Below, piece after piece: positions 7,852 to 15,900 of a DNA stretch of 64,000 nt. This DNA is from Vulcanimicrobium sp035943995 (GTDB lineage Bacteria > Vulcanimicrobiota > Vulcanimicrobiia > Vulcanimicrobiales > Vulcanimicrobiaceae): contig DASZBS010000121.1 in NCBI GenBank assembly GCA_035943995.1, positions 124,001 to 188,000 on the forward strand, read 5' to 3'. The notes beneath the pieces are model-generated. The model saw only the letters and a list, made by a program, of their open reading frames with translations. It ran no database searches and was not told the origin of the DNA. Numbering within the stretch: position 1 is the stretch's first letter; each line of letters starts with the position of its first letter. Position numbers and translations under genes: made by a program.

Positions 7852-9861
7852 TCACGGAGCTTCGGCGGCGTCCGTCTTGCGGAAACGGCGGTACGCCGCG
7901 ACCGCGATCGCGCCGACGACGATACCGATCACCGCGCCGTTGATCAGCCGCAGCAGCGAGACGGCGAGCGCGGTGTGCAGGTGCGAGAACGTGTCGACGA
8001 CGTCGCCGAGCCCGACCCCGATCGCCAGCGCGAACAGCCAGCCCCAGCGCGCGCGGTCCGACGGAACGAGCGCCGGCACCACCATCAGCGCCGGAAACCC
8101 GATCAGGAACTCTTTGAACCGCGGCCGCACTTGCAGCAGCGTCGTGAGGTGCGCGCGCACCGCGAGCTCGAACGCCGACGGCGTGATGTCGCTCTGGTTG
8201 CCGCTGCGCGCGAGCACCAGATACCCGGCGGCGAGCAGCACGGCGCCCGCGGCGAGCTGTAGCACGTTCACCGGCGCGTTGCCGAGCGACGCCGGTGAGA
8301 GCGCGGAGCCCCAGCGCCGCGTGAACAGGTACAGCACCAGGCACAGCAGCGGCGGCACGGCGAGCACGAGCTTCACGCCGCTGAAGCGGTCGATCTCCGT
8401 CATCGTCAGCGGCGTCGACAGCAGCCCCACGACGACGAGCGCGCCGCACAGCGTCACCAGCGTCGCGACGGCGAGCGCGCGGATCCCGTCGAGGATCGCG
8501 GCGCCCGTCGAGGGCGCGCGCGGCGTGCGAAACGCCGGCGCGATCGTCACGAAGCCCGCGACCGGGAACGCGATGCCCGCCGCTAGCGCGAGCAGCTTGC
8601 GCACCGCCATGTCGTGGTGCAGCGCGAAGCCCGCCAGCACCAGCACGACGTCCACGACGACGAAGCCGATCAGCCAGCGCCGGTCGCCCAGCCCGAACTC
8701 CGCCAGCAGCAGCAACAGGATCGCCGGCACCGCCAGCGACGCGAGCGCGATCTCCCACGGCCGCGTGACGAAGCGGTCGAACGGCGACGCCGTTCCCACG
8801 CGCAGCCCCGCCGTGCGCACGTTCTGCGCGATCCGCCGAACCAGCTCGACGTTGGTCGCCTCGATCGAACGGCCGTCCCACTGGTGCCCGAACGGCCGCA
8901 GGTACACGACGCGCACGTTGCGCTCGCGCACGCCGAGATCGAAGCGCTGCACGATCTCTTCGGGCCGCAGCTTGTCCTGTTCGGGTTTCGCGATCGCCTG
9001 CACGCGCACGGTACCGTCGGGCAGATCGTGCGCGAGCGTCTCGCTGCCGGCTTGGTTCTGCTTGACGTCGTAGGTCTCGACCGTGCCGAAGTTCACCTTC
9101 GCGGTGCGCATCGCGTTCGCCGTCGCGTCGATCGTGTCGGGATAGCCCAGCACCTGGTTGCGCAAACCGAAAAAGATCATCGTGTGCGCGTTGTTCCCGG
9201 CCGCCGCGCCGTGCACGAGCGCGTCGATCTGCGGTCCGCGGAAGCGCTCGTCGTTCTGCAAGCGCGGGACCAACCGCAGGCCGAGCTCGCGCGCGACCGC
9301 GACGCGCTCGGCCGGCAGCCCGAGCCCCACCGTCGCGAAGTAGTCCGCCTGAGTGCGAATCGCGTAGACGGCCGGGACGCCCGCGTGAAGCACGCGCACC
9401 GAGCTGGGTGTGAACTCGAGCGCGAGCTCGCGCGCGTAGCGCTCCGCCGTCGGCGGATCGTATGCGACCAGGTACACCTCGTCGCCGCGCAACCCGTGCG
9501 CCGCCAACCGCGCGAACACGGGATCGCGAAAACCGAACAGCTTCGCCTGCGCGAGCAGCGCCGTGCCGGAGTAGACGGCCGCGGTGGGCGACGCGGCGAC
9601 TTGGCCGCCCAGCTCTTCCTGAACCGCGAGCGACGTCAGCCCCGCCCGCCGCAGTGCGATCAGGAACGCGCGCTGGTCGTAGGCGTACGAGCGCGCGAGC
9701 GAAACGAAGTCGGCGTCGTCCATCACGATCTCGACGCGGTTCGCGCGGTGCTCGTGTCGTTCGCGGCGCACGCCGACGTAGAGGCATGCGAGCAGGCCGA
9801 GCGCGAGGACGGCCAGCAGGAGACGACGATAGAGCCCGTCCTGAGCTTGTCGAAGGATCAC
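7852..9861 (-). CDS. DUF5693-family polytopic membrane protein
   Basis: 669 aa. One N-terminal membrane segment (residues about 12-30) is followed by a 300-residue extracytoplasmic domain (starting ANRVEIVMDDADF), then about nine hydrophobic segments in the C-terminal half. The function of DUF5693 is not established; linkage to csaB points to cell-surface polysaccharide assembly or export. The start is a GTG. Codons 2 to about 8 are read entirely from a short dispersed repeat (TCCTTCGACAAGCTCAGGAC), giving the tell-tale peptide ILRQAQD, and no convincing ribosome-binding site is seen, so the true start may lie slightly downstream. It is the first gene of an operon with csaB and the M50 protease. 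Confidence 0.85.
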   Translation of the reverse strand: MILRQAQDGLYRRLLLAVLALGLLACLYVGVRRERHEHRANRVEIVMDDADFVSLARSYAYDQRAFLIALRRAGLTSLAVQEELGGQVAASPTAAVYSGTALLAQAKLFGFRDPVFARLAAHGLRGDEVYLVAYDPPTAERYARELALEFTPSSVRVLHAGVPAVYAIRTQADYFATVGLGLPAERVAVARELGLRLVPRLQNDERFRGPQIDALVHGAAAGNNAHTMIFFGLRNQVLGYPDTIDATANAMRTAKVNFGTVETYDVKQNQAGSETLAHDLPDGTVRVQAIAKPEQDKLRPEEIVQRFDLGVRERNVRVVYLRPFGHQWDGRSIEATNVELVRRIAQNVRTAGLRVGTASPFDRFVTRPWEIALASLAVPAILLLLLAEFGLGDRRWLIGFVVVDVVLVLAGFALHHDMAVRKLLALAAGIAFPVAGFVTIAPAFRTPRAPSTGAAILDGIRALAVATLVTLCGALVVVGLLSTPLTMTEIDRFSGVKLVLAVPPLLCLVLYLFTRRWGSALSPASLGNAPVNVLQLAAGAVLLAAGYLVLARSGNQSDITPSAFELAVRAHLTTLLQVRPRFKEFLIGFPALMVVPALVPSDRARWGWLFALAIGVGLGDVVDTFSHLHTALAVSLLRLINGAVIGIVVGAIAVAAYRRFRKTDAAEAP
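9838..9857 (-). repeat. short dispersed REP-like repeat at a gene start
   Basis: GTCCTGAGCTTGTCGAAGGA on the plus strand is a short, partly palindromic repeat that recurs in very many high-GC environmental bacterial genomes. Only one full copy is seen in this window. It sits exactly on the translation start of the DUF5693 gene and supplies its first codons. Confidence 0.75.
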
Positions 9862-10070
9862 GGCCCGCGTCTTCGCCGAGAAACAACAAGACCCGCCGTG
9901 AAGCGGGCCTTGTGTCGTCGCGTAGCAGGTTGCCCTACTACCGGGTGTGGGCGACGATGTTCATGCGTCGCTAGCGACGCTGCCCACACACCTGACGCAT
10001 GGTTGATTGGAAAATCCGATCTCCGAATCCTTGCGGCCTCTCTGCTACCCGGTTAAGAGTCCTTAACGAT
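9862..10070 (-). promoter_or_regulatory. structured leader of the DUF5693-csaB operon (candidate cis-regulatory RNA)
   Basis: Read on the minus strand, this 5' region is full of complementary segments. They are a GTTAAG/CTTAAC inverted repeat (10052-10067), an 8-bp stem GTGTGGGC/GCCCACAC (9945-9952 with 9982-9989) enclosing the perfect palindrome GCGTCGCTAGCGACGC (9965-9980), and a hairpin closed by GG-GCAA-CC (about 9925-9944). A terminator-like hairpin at 9886-9913 with an 11-bp stem is followed by TTGTTTC. A terminator 25 bp before the start codon resembles a riboswitch or attenuator expression platform. I could not match it to c-di-GMP, c-di-AMP, cobalamin or other known riboswitch consensus sequences. 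Confidence 0.45.
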
Positions 10071-10098
10071 CTCCGCAGGAATGCGTAATGCGATTGCA

Positions 10099-10884
10099 TT
10101 ACGTCCGCCACGCCGGCGCGCGCTTGGTGACGAATGCATCCATCCCTTCCTGAGCATCATCGGCAAGGGCGTTCATCGACATGACCTCTTTGGCGTAGGC
10201 GTACGCTTTGGGCTGATCGAGATCGATCTGGGCGTAGAACGCCGCCTTGCCCAAACCGACGACGAAGCCCGCGGCCGAAGCGATCCGTTCCGCCAGCGCG
10301 CGCGTCGCGGCCTCGAGCTCGGCGGGCGCGACGACGCGGTTCACCAGCCCCCACTCGGCGGCGGTGGCGGCATCGACGAACTCGCCGGTGAGCAGCATCT
10401 CCATCGCGCGCTTGCGGCCGATCGCGCGCGTCAGCGCGACCATCGGCGTCGTGCAGAACAGCCCGATCTTCACCCCCGGCGTGGCGAACTTCGCGGCGCT
10501 CGACGCGACGGCGAGATCGCACGTGGCCACCAGCTGACAGCCCGCGGCCGTCGCGATCCCCGCGACCTCGGCGATCACCGGCTGCGGGATGGACTGGATC
10601 GTCTCCATCAGCCGCACGCACACGTCGAACGTGAGCCGGTACTCCTCGACGCTGCGCCGGAGCATCTCGCGCAGGTCGTGCCCGGCGCTGAACGCCGGCC
10701 CGAGCCCGCGCAGGATCACCACCTTCACGCTACGATCCGCGCCGATCGCCTCGAACGCCGCGATCAGCTCGCGCATCACCTCGAGCGAGAGCGCGTTGCG
10801 CTTCTCGGCCCGGTTGAGCGTCACGACGGCGACGGCGCCGGCAGCCTCGACGAGGATGGAGTTGTACGGCGTCGTGGCGAGCAT
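10099..10884 (-). CDS. enoyl-CoA hydratase/isomerase family protein (ECHDC3-like)
   Basis: 261 aa crotonase-fold protein. Visible features are the NRAEKRNALS motif, the oxyanion-hole segments GPAFSAGHDLREM and AGIATAAGCQLVATCDLAVA, and FATPGVKIGLFCTTP. The second catalytic Glu of true hydratases is replaced in the segment after KIGLF (CTTP), as in ECHDC3-like members, so the exact reaction (hydratase, isomerase or other) is uncertain. It follows the cytochrome-porin gene by 25 bp on the same strand and may be cotranscribed. A thiolase and an HSD10-like dehydrogenase that could share a beta-oxidation pathway lie about 19 kb away. Confidence 0.88.
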   Translation of the reverse strand: MLATTPYNSILVEAAGAVAVVTLNRAEKRNALSLEVMRELIAAFEAIGADRSVKVVILRGLGPAFSAGHDLREMLRRSVEEYRLTFDVCVRLMETIQSIPQPVIAEVAGIATAAGCQLVATCDLAVASSAAKFATPGVKIGLFCTTPMVALTRAIGRKRAMEMLLTGEFVDAATAAEWGLVNRVVAPAELEAATRALAERIASAAGFVVGLGKAAFYAQIDLDQPKAYAYAKEVMSMNALADDAQEGMDAFVTKRAPAWRT

Positions 10885-10909
10885 GGAGGCTGGTTCGCCT
10901 CCGGGCGGG

Positions 10910-12052
10910 TCAGCGCCCGCGCGGCCAGGGAACGCCGACGGTGAGCGCCGCTTCGAGCGAGGTGGGGCCGCCGGGGATCGGGCGGCGCTGCTGGATCAGC
11001 ACGCGCGCGTGCGGCGTGACGTGCGCCTCGGCGTACCACAGCAGCGAGCGCGTCGCGGCGGGCGCGGCCGCGCCGTCCTCGCGCAGGCCGAGGTACGCGT
11101 GCTGGCCCAGCCGCCAGCGCAGGCGCACGAAACCGCCGGTGGAGTCGAGCAGCCCGCCCGTGCCGTCGGCGTTGGTGTCGCGGCCGTACCACTGCTCGGC
11201 GAGCAGCTCCAGGCGGCCGCGGCGTGCTTCCAGCGACGCGCCGAAGCGGTGGTACGGATCGTCGAACGACGGCCGGCCGAGCACGACGATGCGCCGTGAG
11301 CCCGCGAGCGCGTCGACGCCGACTCGAATCGTATCGGTGATCGGGAACCGCGCGAACACACCGAGCTCCGGTGCGGCGAACGACTCGCTGCGCCCGGTTT
11401 CGACCGGCTTGCCGCCGTACGCGGAGCCCGTCGCGTTGCCGAACGCGAGCGTCGCCGCGACGCGGCCCGCCCCGACGTTGCGTTCTGCCTCGAGCGCCCA
11501 GCGCGGCGTCGCCAGCGTCAGATCGTTCAAGCCCGTGAGCGTTCCTTCATACCCGTACGTCGTGAGCGTGTCGTTGCGCTGCGCGGGCGAATGCACCAGC
11601 GGCAGCTCGATCAGACCCGCGCGGTACAACATGCCCGAGCGCGCGTTGCCGTACGCGAGATAGCCCAGGAACAGCGACGCCGAGCTGCCTTCGCTGCCGA
11701 GCGTCTCGTGTACGAACGCTTCGACGTGACCGAGCTCCGCCGCGCCGAGCGCCACGCCGGCGGGGACGGTCTTGCGCGTGGTGCCGTCGGTCGGCGTCGG
11801 CGTGTAGCCGACCTGTTCGCGCAGCGCGACGATCGTCGTGCCGTGCTTGGGCGCGCCGTCGATGCGATACCCGCGGTTGCGGAAGTCGTTGCCGAACTGG
11901 TTGAGCTCCGGCAGCACCGAGTGGCACGCGTCGCAGCGCAGGTTGTAGCGCTGCGCGAACAGCGGCACGGCATTTGCTTGCCGCGGCGGCGCCGCGCATG
12001 CGAGCGTCGCGACCGTTGCGAACGCGACGAGCGCGGCGAGCTTATTTGACAA
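10910..12052 (-). CDS. monohaem c-type cytochrome/outer-membrane porin-like protein
   Basis: 380 aa. A signal-peptide-like N-terminus is followed by one haem motif, CDACH (residues 40-44), within NLRCDACHSVLPELNQFG. About 300 residues of alternating beta-strand sequence typical of a barrel follow. Similar cytochrome-barrel proteins occur near copper and respiratory genes in diderms. I prefer the TTG at 12052 because GGAG lies 6 nt upstream; GTG starts at 12076 and 12064 would only lengthen the signal region. The 5' end overlaps the cupredoxin stop, implying coupled translation. Probable role: electron transfer at or across the outer membrane, by inference. Confidence 0.75.
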   Translation of the reverse strand: MSNKLAALVAFATVATLACAAPPRQANAVPLFAQRYNLRCDACHSVLPELNQFGNDFRNRGYRIDGAPKHGTTIVALREQVGYTPTPTDGTTRKTVPAGVALGAAELGHVEAFVHETLGSEGSSASLFLGYLAYGNARSGMLYRAGLIELPLVHSPAQRNDTLTTYGYEGTLTGLNDLTLATPRWALEAERNVGAGRVAATLAFGNATGSAYGGKPVETGRSESFAAPELGVFARFPITDTIRVGVDALAGSRRIVVLGRPSFDDPYHRFGASLEARRGRLELLAEQWYGRDTNADGTGGLLDSTGGFVRLRWRLGQHAYLGLREDGAAAPAATRSLLWYAEAHVTPHARVLIQQRRPIPGGPTSLEAALTVGVPWPRGR

Positions 12053-12500
12053 CGATCGCTCCACGCATCGGCGCACCGTAGTGGAAGAAACATCCGTACA
12101 GGTACGTGCCGGGCTTGTCCGCGAGCAGCACCTGCGAGCCGGCGCCCGCGCCTAGCGTGCCGCTGCTCCACCCGCCCGAGAGCGTGCTGCCCGAACCGTT
12201 TTGCGCGGAGCCGTCGAACGGCGACGCCGCCGGAAACGTCGTGCCGCTCAGCGAGGTCGCGGTGTGGCCGAACGAGTCGACGTTGAGGAAACGCACGGTG
12301 GTCCCGACCGCGACGTTGGTCACCAGCGGTGCGAAGCCGCCCCCGCTCCCGTACGCCGTCGCGCCCGCGGGGGCCGACGTGAGTGAGACGTCGATCGTGG
12401 TCGTGGCCGCGGCGGCGTTCGCGGCGCCCGCCGGCGGCGCGCCGTTGGTGCAACCGGCGGCCGCCGCGATCAGGAGGAGCGAAAGGAGTGGGCTTCGCAC
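12042..12500 (-). CDS. cupredoxin-like (plastocyanin-type) lipoprotein
   Basis: 152 aa. The lipobox AAAAGC places the lipidated Cys at position 17. The blue-copper ligands are all in place: His79 in SFGHTA, then C137-x2-H140-x4-M145 in YGCFFHYGAPM, the plastocyanin/pseudoazurin arrangement. Probable role: periplasmic, membrane-anchored one-electron carrier or copper-binding protein. It leads a minus-strand operon with the cytochrome-porin. Its promoter region (12501-12570) carries a phased direct repeat also found ahead of the SCO1-like gene, suggesting control by the adjacent two-component system. Confidence 0.88.
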   Translation of the reverse strand: MRSPLLSLLLIAAAAGCTNGAPPAGAANAAAATTTIDVSLTSAPAGATAYGSGGGFAPLVTNVAVGTTVRFLNVDSFGHTATSLSGTTFPAASPFDGSAQNGSGSTLSGGWSSGTLGAGAGSQVLLADKPGTYLYGCFFHYGAPMRGAIVVK

Positions 12501-12552
12501 GAGCGCATCGTCGCGGCGAGGCGTGAGAGCGCGATGAAGCCGCCCCCACGTG

Positions 12553-12570
12553 CGACTCAGAAAGCTCTCA
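12553..12570 (-). promoter_or_regulatory. phased direct-repeat operator, site B (cupredoxin promoter)
   Basis: The minus strand reads TGAGAGC-tttc-TGAGTCG: two 7-mers with 11-bp periodicity, 52 bp before the cupredoxin start and overlapping the kinase stop codon. The same architecture appears at 14176, 40582 and (degenerate) 42432. Eleven-bp-phased direct repeats are the usual target of OmpR-family response regulators. Confidence 0.55.
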
Positions 12571-13497
12571 GGTCAGCTCGAACCTCGGCAGGCGCGCGAC
12601 GAATCGGTTGCGGTCTTCGAGCACGACGTCGCCGCCGTGCGCGCGCGCGATGGCGCGGCAGATCGCCAGGCCGAGCCCGCTGCCGCGCTCGTCGTCGTCC
12701 CCGCGCACGAAGCGCTCGAAGATCCGTTCGCGCAGCTCGGGCGGCACGCCGGGTCCGTCGTCCTCGACGCTGAGCGCGACGCGCTCGCCGTCGGGCGCGA
12801 CGCGCACGCTCACGGCGCTGCGCGCGTGGCGTGCTGCGTTCTCCAGCAAATTCTCCACCAGCCGCCGCAAGCGCCGCTCGTCGCCTTCCACCCAGCTCTC
12901 GCCCGCGATCTCGACGTCGTGCCGCAGGCCGTCGCGCGGCGACCCGTCGACGGCCGCGCGCGCCAGCGTGCCCAAGTCGACGGGCTCCGACAAGCGCGGC
13001 GCGACGCGTTCCTCGCGCACGAGTGCGAGCAGGTCCCCGATCGTCGCCGAGGCCTCGACGGCCGTCGCGGCGATGCGGCCGAGCGCGTCGTCGCGCGCCG
13101 CGTCGCTCGCGCCGCGCGCGCTCTGCGCCACCGACGCGATGCGCGCGAGCGGCGTGCGCAGCTCGTGCGCCGCTTCCGCGGCGAAGCGCGCTTCACGCTC
13201 GCGCGCGGCGACGAGCGGGCGCACCGAGATCACGGCGAGCGCGTACGACGCCGCGCCCGCGATCAGCAGCAGCGGAAGATCGAGCAGCGCGAGCGCGAGC
13301 GCGTTCTTGCGCAGCGCGGCGGCGTACACCGCGCTGCCTTCGGGCGTGCCGAGGACCGGCTCGACGAGATCGTGCTCGCGCCCGGCGAGATACCAGAACG
13401 CCGTGGCGTCCAGCACGACGAGCACCACGACGAGGATCGCGAGATACGACGCGCACAGGCGCGCGACTACGCGTGCAATGAGTAGCCGACCCCCCAC
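12568..13497 (-). CDS. sensor histidine kinase
   Basis: 309 aa. There are two transmembrane segments (about residues 9-35 and 66-91) with a short periplasmic loop of about 30 residues, and no recognisable HAMP domain. The H-box AHELRTPLARI puts the phospho-acceptor at His111. The ATPase core shows an N-box (RLVENLLENAARHA), G1 (VEDDGPGVP), F (RIFERFVRG) and G2 (GSGLGLAI). The start is the GTG at 13497, inside the regulator gene (31-bp overlap), which gives the first membrane helix its natural length. The very small periplasmic loop argues for sensing in the membrane or of a small ion. Confidence 0.9.
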   Translation of the reverse strand: MGGRLLIARVVARLCASYLAILVVVLVVLDATAFWYLAGREHDLVEPVLGTPEGSAVYAAALRKNALALALLDLPLLLIAGAASYALAVISVRPLVAAREREARFAAEAAHELRTPLARIASVAQSARGASDAARDDALGRIAATAVEASATIGDLLALVREERVAPRLSEPVDLGTLARAAVDGSPRDGLRHDVEIAGESWVEGDERRLRRLVENLLENAARHARSAVSVRVAPDGERVALSVEDDGPGVPPELRERIFERFVRGDDDERGSGLGLAICRAIARAHGGDVVLEDRNRFVARLPRFELT

Positions 13498-14135
13498 ACG
13501 GTCCCGATGCGGTCGCGCGCGCCGACCGCGGCGAGCTTCTTGCGCACCGACGAGACGTAGACGTCGACGACGTTGCTCGAGCCGTCGAAGTCGTCGCCCC
13601 ACACGCGCTCGAGGATCTGCGCGCGCGTCACCGCGATCCCCGCGTTCGCGGCGAGATATTCCAGCAGCCGGAACTCCGTCGCGCCGAGCGGGACGTCGCG
13701 GCCCGCGACGCGGACGGAGCGCGCGCCGCGGTCGACGATCAGGTCGCCGACCTCGAGCGTCGCGTGGATCGGCAGCGCGGCGCGGCGCAACAGCGCGCGC
13801 ACGCGCGCGGCTAGCTCGTCCTCGACGAACGGCTTGACCAGATAGTCGTCGGCGCCCGCGTCGAGCCCGCGCACGCGGTCCTCGACCGCGTCGCGCGCGG
13901 TGAGGAACAGCACCGGCGTCGCGATGCCTTCGGCGCGCGCGTCGCGGCAGATCGAGAACCCGTCGCGGCCCGGCAGCACGACGTCGACCACGGCCGCGTC
14001 GTACGTGCCGCGCAGCAGCATCTCGTACCCGCTCTCACCGTCGCTCGCCACGTCGACGGCGTACTTGCGGCGTTCGAGCATCGCACGGATCGCGGCGGCG
14101 ATCTCGCGCTGATCTTCGATCACGAGGATGCGCAC
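13467..14135 (-). CDS. OmpR-family response regulator
   Basis: 222 aa. The receiver domain begins MRILVIEDQ, with phospho-acceptor Asp51 in VVDVVLPG and Lys in DDYLVKPF. The C-terminal winged helix (EFRLLEYLAANAGIAVTRAQILERVWG ... NVVDVYVSSVRKKL) is of OmpR/PhoB type. I chose the GTG at 14135 because it yields the canonical receiver start; a frame extension to 14168 would add a basic tail. The cognate kinase gene overlaps its 3' end. It is divergent from the SCO1-like gene. A phased direct repeat in the shared intergenic region is a plausible binding site, so autoregulation is possible. Confidence 0.93.
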   Translation of the reverse strand: MRILVIEDQREIAAAIRAMLERRKYAVDVASDGESGYEMLLRGTYDAAVVDVVLPGRDGFSICRDARAEGIATPVLFLTARDAVEDRVRGLDAGADDYLVKPFVEDELAARVRALLRRAALPIHATLEVGDLIVDRGARSVRVAGRDVPLGATEFRLLEYLAANAGIAVTRAQILERVWGDDFDGSSNVVDVYVSSVRKKLAAVGARDRIGTVWGVGYSLHA

Positions 14136-14175
14136 GAGCCGTCGCTTCGCCGCCCCGCGCGGAGGCACCGTTGTG

Positions 14176-14193
14176 TGAGAACTGTCTGAAGAC
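14176..14193 (+). promoter_or_regulatory. phased direct-repeat operator, site A (SCO1/regulator divergent region)
   Basis: TGAGAAC-tgtc-TGAAGAC on the plus strand: two 7-mers 11 bp apart, 76 bp upstream of the SCO1-like start and 41 bp upstream of the regulator start. It has the same orientation relative to SCO1 as sites B and C have to their own downstream genes. Confidence 0.5.
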
Positions 14194-14268
14194 CGCCGCG
14201 ACGCCGCTTCACCCGCGCCTCAGCCGCCGCGCCTACGGTGTTCGCGAGCACCCCCGCCGGAGGTTCGG

Positions 14269-14820
14269 ATGGTCTTGAAGCGATTAGGGCTCGCCGCAAC
14301 CGCGGTCGCTCTTGCGGCCTCGCTCGCCACGCCGGGGACGGCCGCCCCGGCACGCGACGCGCGCGACGTCCCGCTGATCGATCAGAACGGCGCGGCGTTC
14401 ACGCTGCGCGATCTGCGGCGTCCCACCGCGGTGATCTTCGTCGCGTCGCGCTGCGGCGACGCGTGCCCGATCGCCGAAGCGCTGTTCGCGCGGCTTTCGG
14501 CGAAACTCGCGCGCGGGCGCGTCGACGCGCGGCTGCTCACGGTGACGCTCGATCCGGACAACGATCCGCCGATCGTGATGGCGAACCTCGCGCGCACGTT
14601 TCGCGCGGACGCGGCGCGCTGGCGCTGGGCGAGCGGCAAGCCGTCCGACGTGCGCAGCCTGCTCGACGCGTTCGACGTCGCTCGGCTCGACGGAAAATTT
14701 CACGGCGCGTTCGCCTACGTGCTCGACGCGCACGGCCTGCCCGCGCGCACGGTGATGCTGTCGACGGCGGCGGACGGCGAGCTGCTGGGATACCTGCGCG
14801 CGGCGTCGCGGCGCGGCTAG
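14269..14820 (+). CDS. SCO1/SenC-family copper chaperone or thiol-disulfide protein
   Basis: 183 aa with a signal peptide (cleavage expected after about residue 26) and a thioredoxin-like fold. The SCO copper site is complete: Cys62 and Cys66 in SRCGDACPI and His145 in DGKFHGAFAYVLD. SCO proteins load copper into cytochrome oxidase CuA or act in periplasmic redox signalling. No oxidase genes are in the window, but a cupredoxin and a haem protein are adjacent. GGAGG lies 6 bp before the ATG. The protein is shorter than mitochondrial-type SCO and lacks a membrane anchor beyond the signal sequence. Confidence 0.9.
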   Translation: MVLKRLGLAATAVALAASLATPGTAAPARDARDVPLIDQNGAAFTLRDLRRPTAVIFVASRCGDACPIAEALFARLSAKLARGRVDARLLTVTLDPDNDPPIVMANLARTFRADAARWRWASGKPSDVRSLLDAFDVARLDGKFHGAFAYVLDAHGLPARTVMLSTAADGELLGYLRAASRRG

Positions 14821-14831
14821 CAGTCTGCTAG
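14817..14831. other. CTAG-CAGTCTG-CTAG, putative excision footprint at convergent stops
   Basis: The SCO1 stop TAG (14818-14820) and the TPR-gene stop (14828-14830 on the minus strand) lie in two CTAGs separated by CAGTCTG. The 15-mer is a perfect 7-bp inverted repeat around one T. CAG and CTG are exactly the outer bases of the 274-bp element at 53808-54081, which is also bounded by CTAG duplications. The sequence therefore looks like the scar of such an element. Confidence 0.4.
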
Positions 14832-15634
14832 AGCCGATCGCGCAAATCGATCGCCAGCGCGCGCAACGCCGGATCGGCGGCGTCGCGCGCGCAGCGGTCG
14901 AAGGCGACCCGTGCGTCGGCCCGCAGGCCGCCGCGCATCAGCACCGTGCCCAGCGCGAAGCGCGCCCGGGCGTAGGCGGGGGACAGTGCGAGCGCGCGGT
15001 CGAGCTCGGCGCGCGCGGCGTCGTCGCGGCCGGCGCGCAGCTCGACCAGCGCGAGGTCGTAGTGCGCCACCGCGTACGCCGGATCGGCGTCGATGAGCGC
15101 GCGGAAGTCGGCGCGCGCGGCGGGGAGATCGCCCGCGCGCAGCGCGGCGAGGCCGTGGCCGTACCGTGCCAGGAACGCGGCCGGCGCGATCGCGAGGTAG
15201 CGCTCCGCGGCGGCGAGCGCAGCGGCACGGTCCCCGCGCCGAAGTTGGAGCGCGACGAGGTTCGCGGCCGCCGCCGCGAAACCGGGATCGCGATGGAGCG
15301 CCTCTTCCAGCAGCCCGGTGGCGACGTCGTCCCGGCCGAGATGGCTCTCCGCGAGCGCGAGGTCGTAGCGCGCGGACGAGCCTTTGGGCTCGGGCGGATC
15401 GAGCGCGACGACGCGGCGGAACTCGGCGGCGGCGGCGTTCCAGTCGCTGCGCTCCTCGGCGCCGACGCCGCGCGCGAAGCGCTCGTGGACCTCACGGTCG
15501 CGGATGCGCGCGGCCAGCGCGCCCGGGTCGGTCAACCGCGGCGAGGGGGTCGGACGCGAGTAGGTCTGGGGCAATGCCGCCCCCGTCACGGCCGCGAACG
15601 CCAGCAGCGACGCGACCGCCACCCGAGCGATCAC
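14828..15634 (-). CDS. TPR-repeat periplasmic protein
   Basis: 268 aa. The GTG at 15634 gives a signal-peptide-like N-terminus (VIARVAVASLLAFAAVTGAAL), then about five to six tetratricopeptide repeats (for example YDLALAESHLGRDDVATGLLEEAL and YDLALVELRAGRDDAARAELDRAL). TPR arrays mediate protein-protein contacts; no partner is evident. The start lies one base after the stop of the small upstream gene (TGA-C-GTG), so the two are surely cotranscribed. The frame is open further upstream through that gene, but the extension reads as arginine- and proline-rich shadow sequence. Confidence 0.75.
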   Translation of the reverse strand: MIARVAVASLLAFAAVTGAALPQTYSRPTPSPRLTDPGALAARIRDREVHERFARGVGAEERSDWNAAAAEFRRVVALDPPEPKGSSARYDLALAESHLGRDDVATGLLEEALHRDPGFAAAAANLVALQLRRGDRAAALAAAERYLAIAPAAFLARYGHGLAALRAGDLPAARADFRALIDADPAYAVAHYDLALVELRAGRDDAARAELDRALALSPAYARARFALGTVLMRGGLRADARVAFDRCARDAADPALRALAIDLRDRL

Positions 15635-15635
15635 G

Positions 15636-15866
15636 TCAGGTGCGCGGCAGGCCGGCGCCGCTCGCCGTCCGGGCGGTCGCCGCATGCTCGGGGGCGCAAT
15701 CCCAGCCGGTGCGGCCGCTTTCGGTGATAGGCCCGAGCAGCGCGGGCGCGGCGCTGACCACGAGCGAGCCGGGATCGTCGACGAGCAGCTCAGCGCCCAC
15801 GGCGGCACCCGCGCACGCACCGAGTGCGAGCACCCCGGCCATCGTCCAGCGCAGGAACTCCCTCAT
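15636..15866 (-). CDS. small secreted or membrane hypothetical protein
   Basis: 76 aa from the ATG at 15866 (another in-frame ATG at 15875). The N-terminus MREFLRWTMAGVLALGACAGAAVGAELLV looks like a signal peptide or single membrane segment; ALGAC could be a lipobox. The rest is a short Ala-rich tail containing GRTGWDCAPEHAA. No family is recognised. Support is the tight link to the TPR gene and a plausible signal sequence; it could still be an over-called frame. Confidence 0.5.
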   Translation of the reverse strand: MREFLRWTMAGVLALGACAGAAVGAELLVDDPGSLVVSAAPALLGPITESGRTGWDCAPEHAATARTASGAGLPRT

Positions 15867-15900
15867 AACGACCATCCTACACCACGGACGTGAAGGCTTC

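Noticed and set aside
9862..10070. Known c-di-GMP (GEMM) or c-di-AMP (ydaO) riboswitch
   Set aside because: The diagnostic conserved segments of those classes are absent; only a generic structured leader can be claimed.
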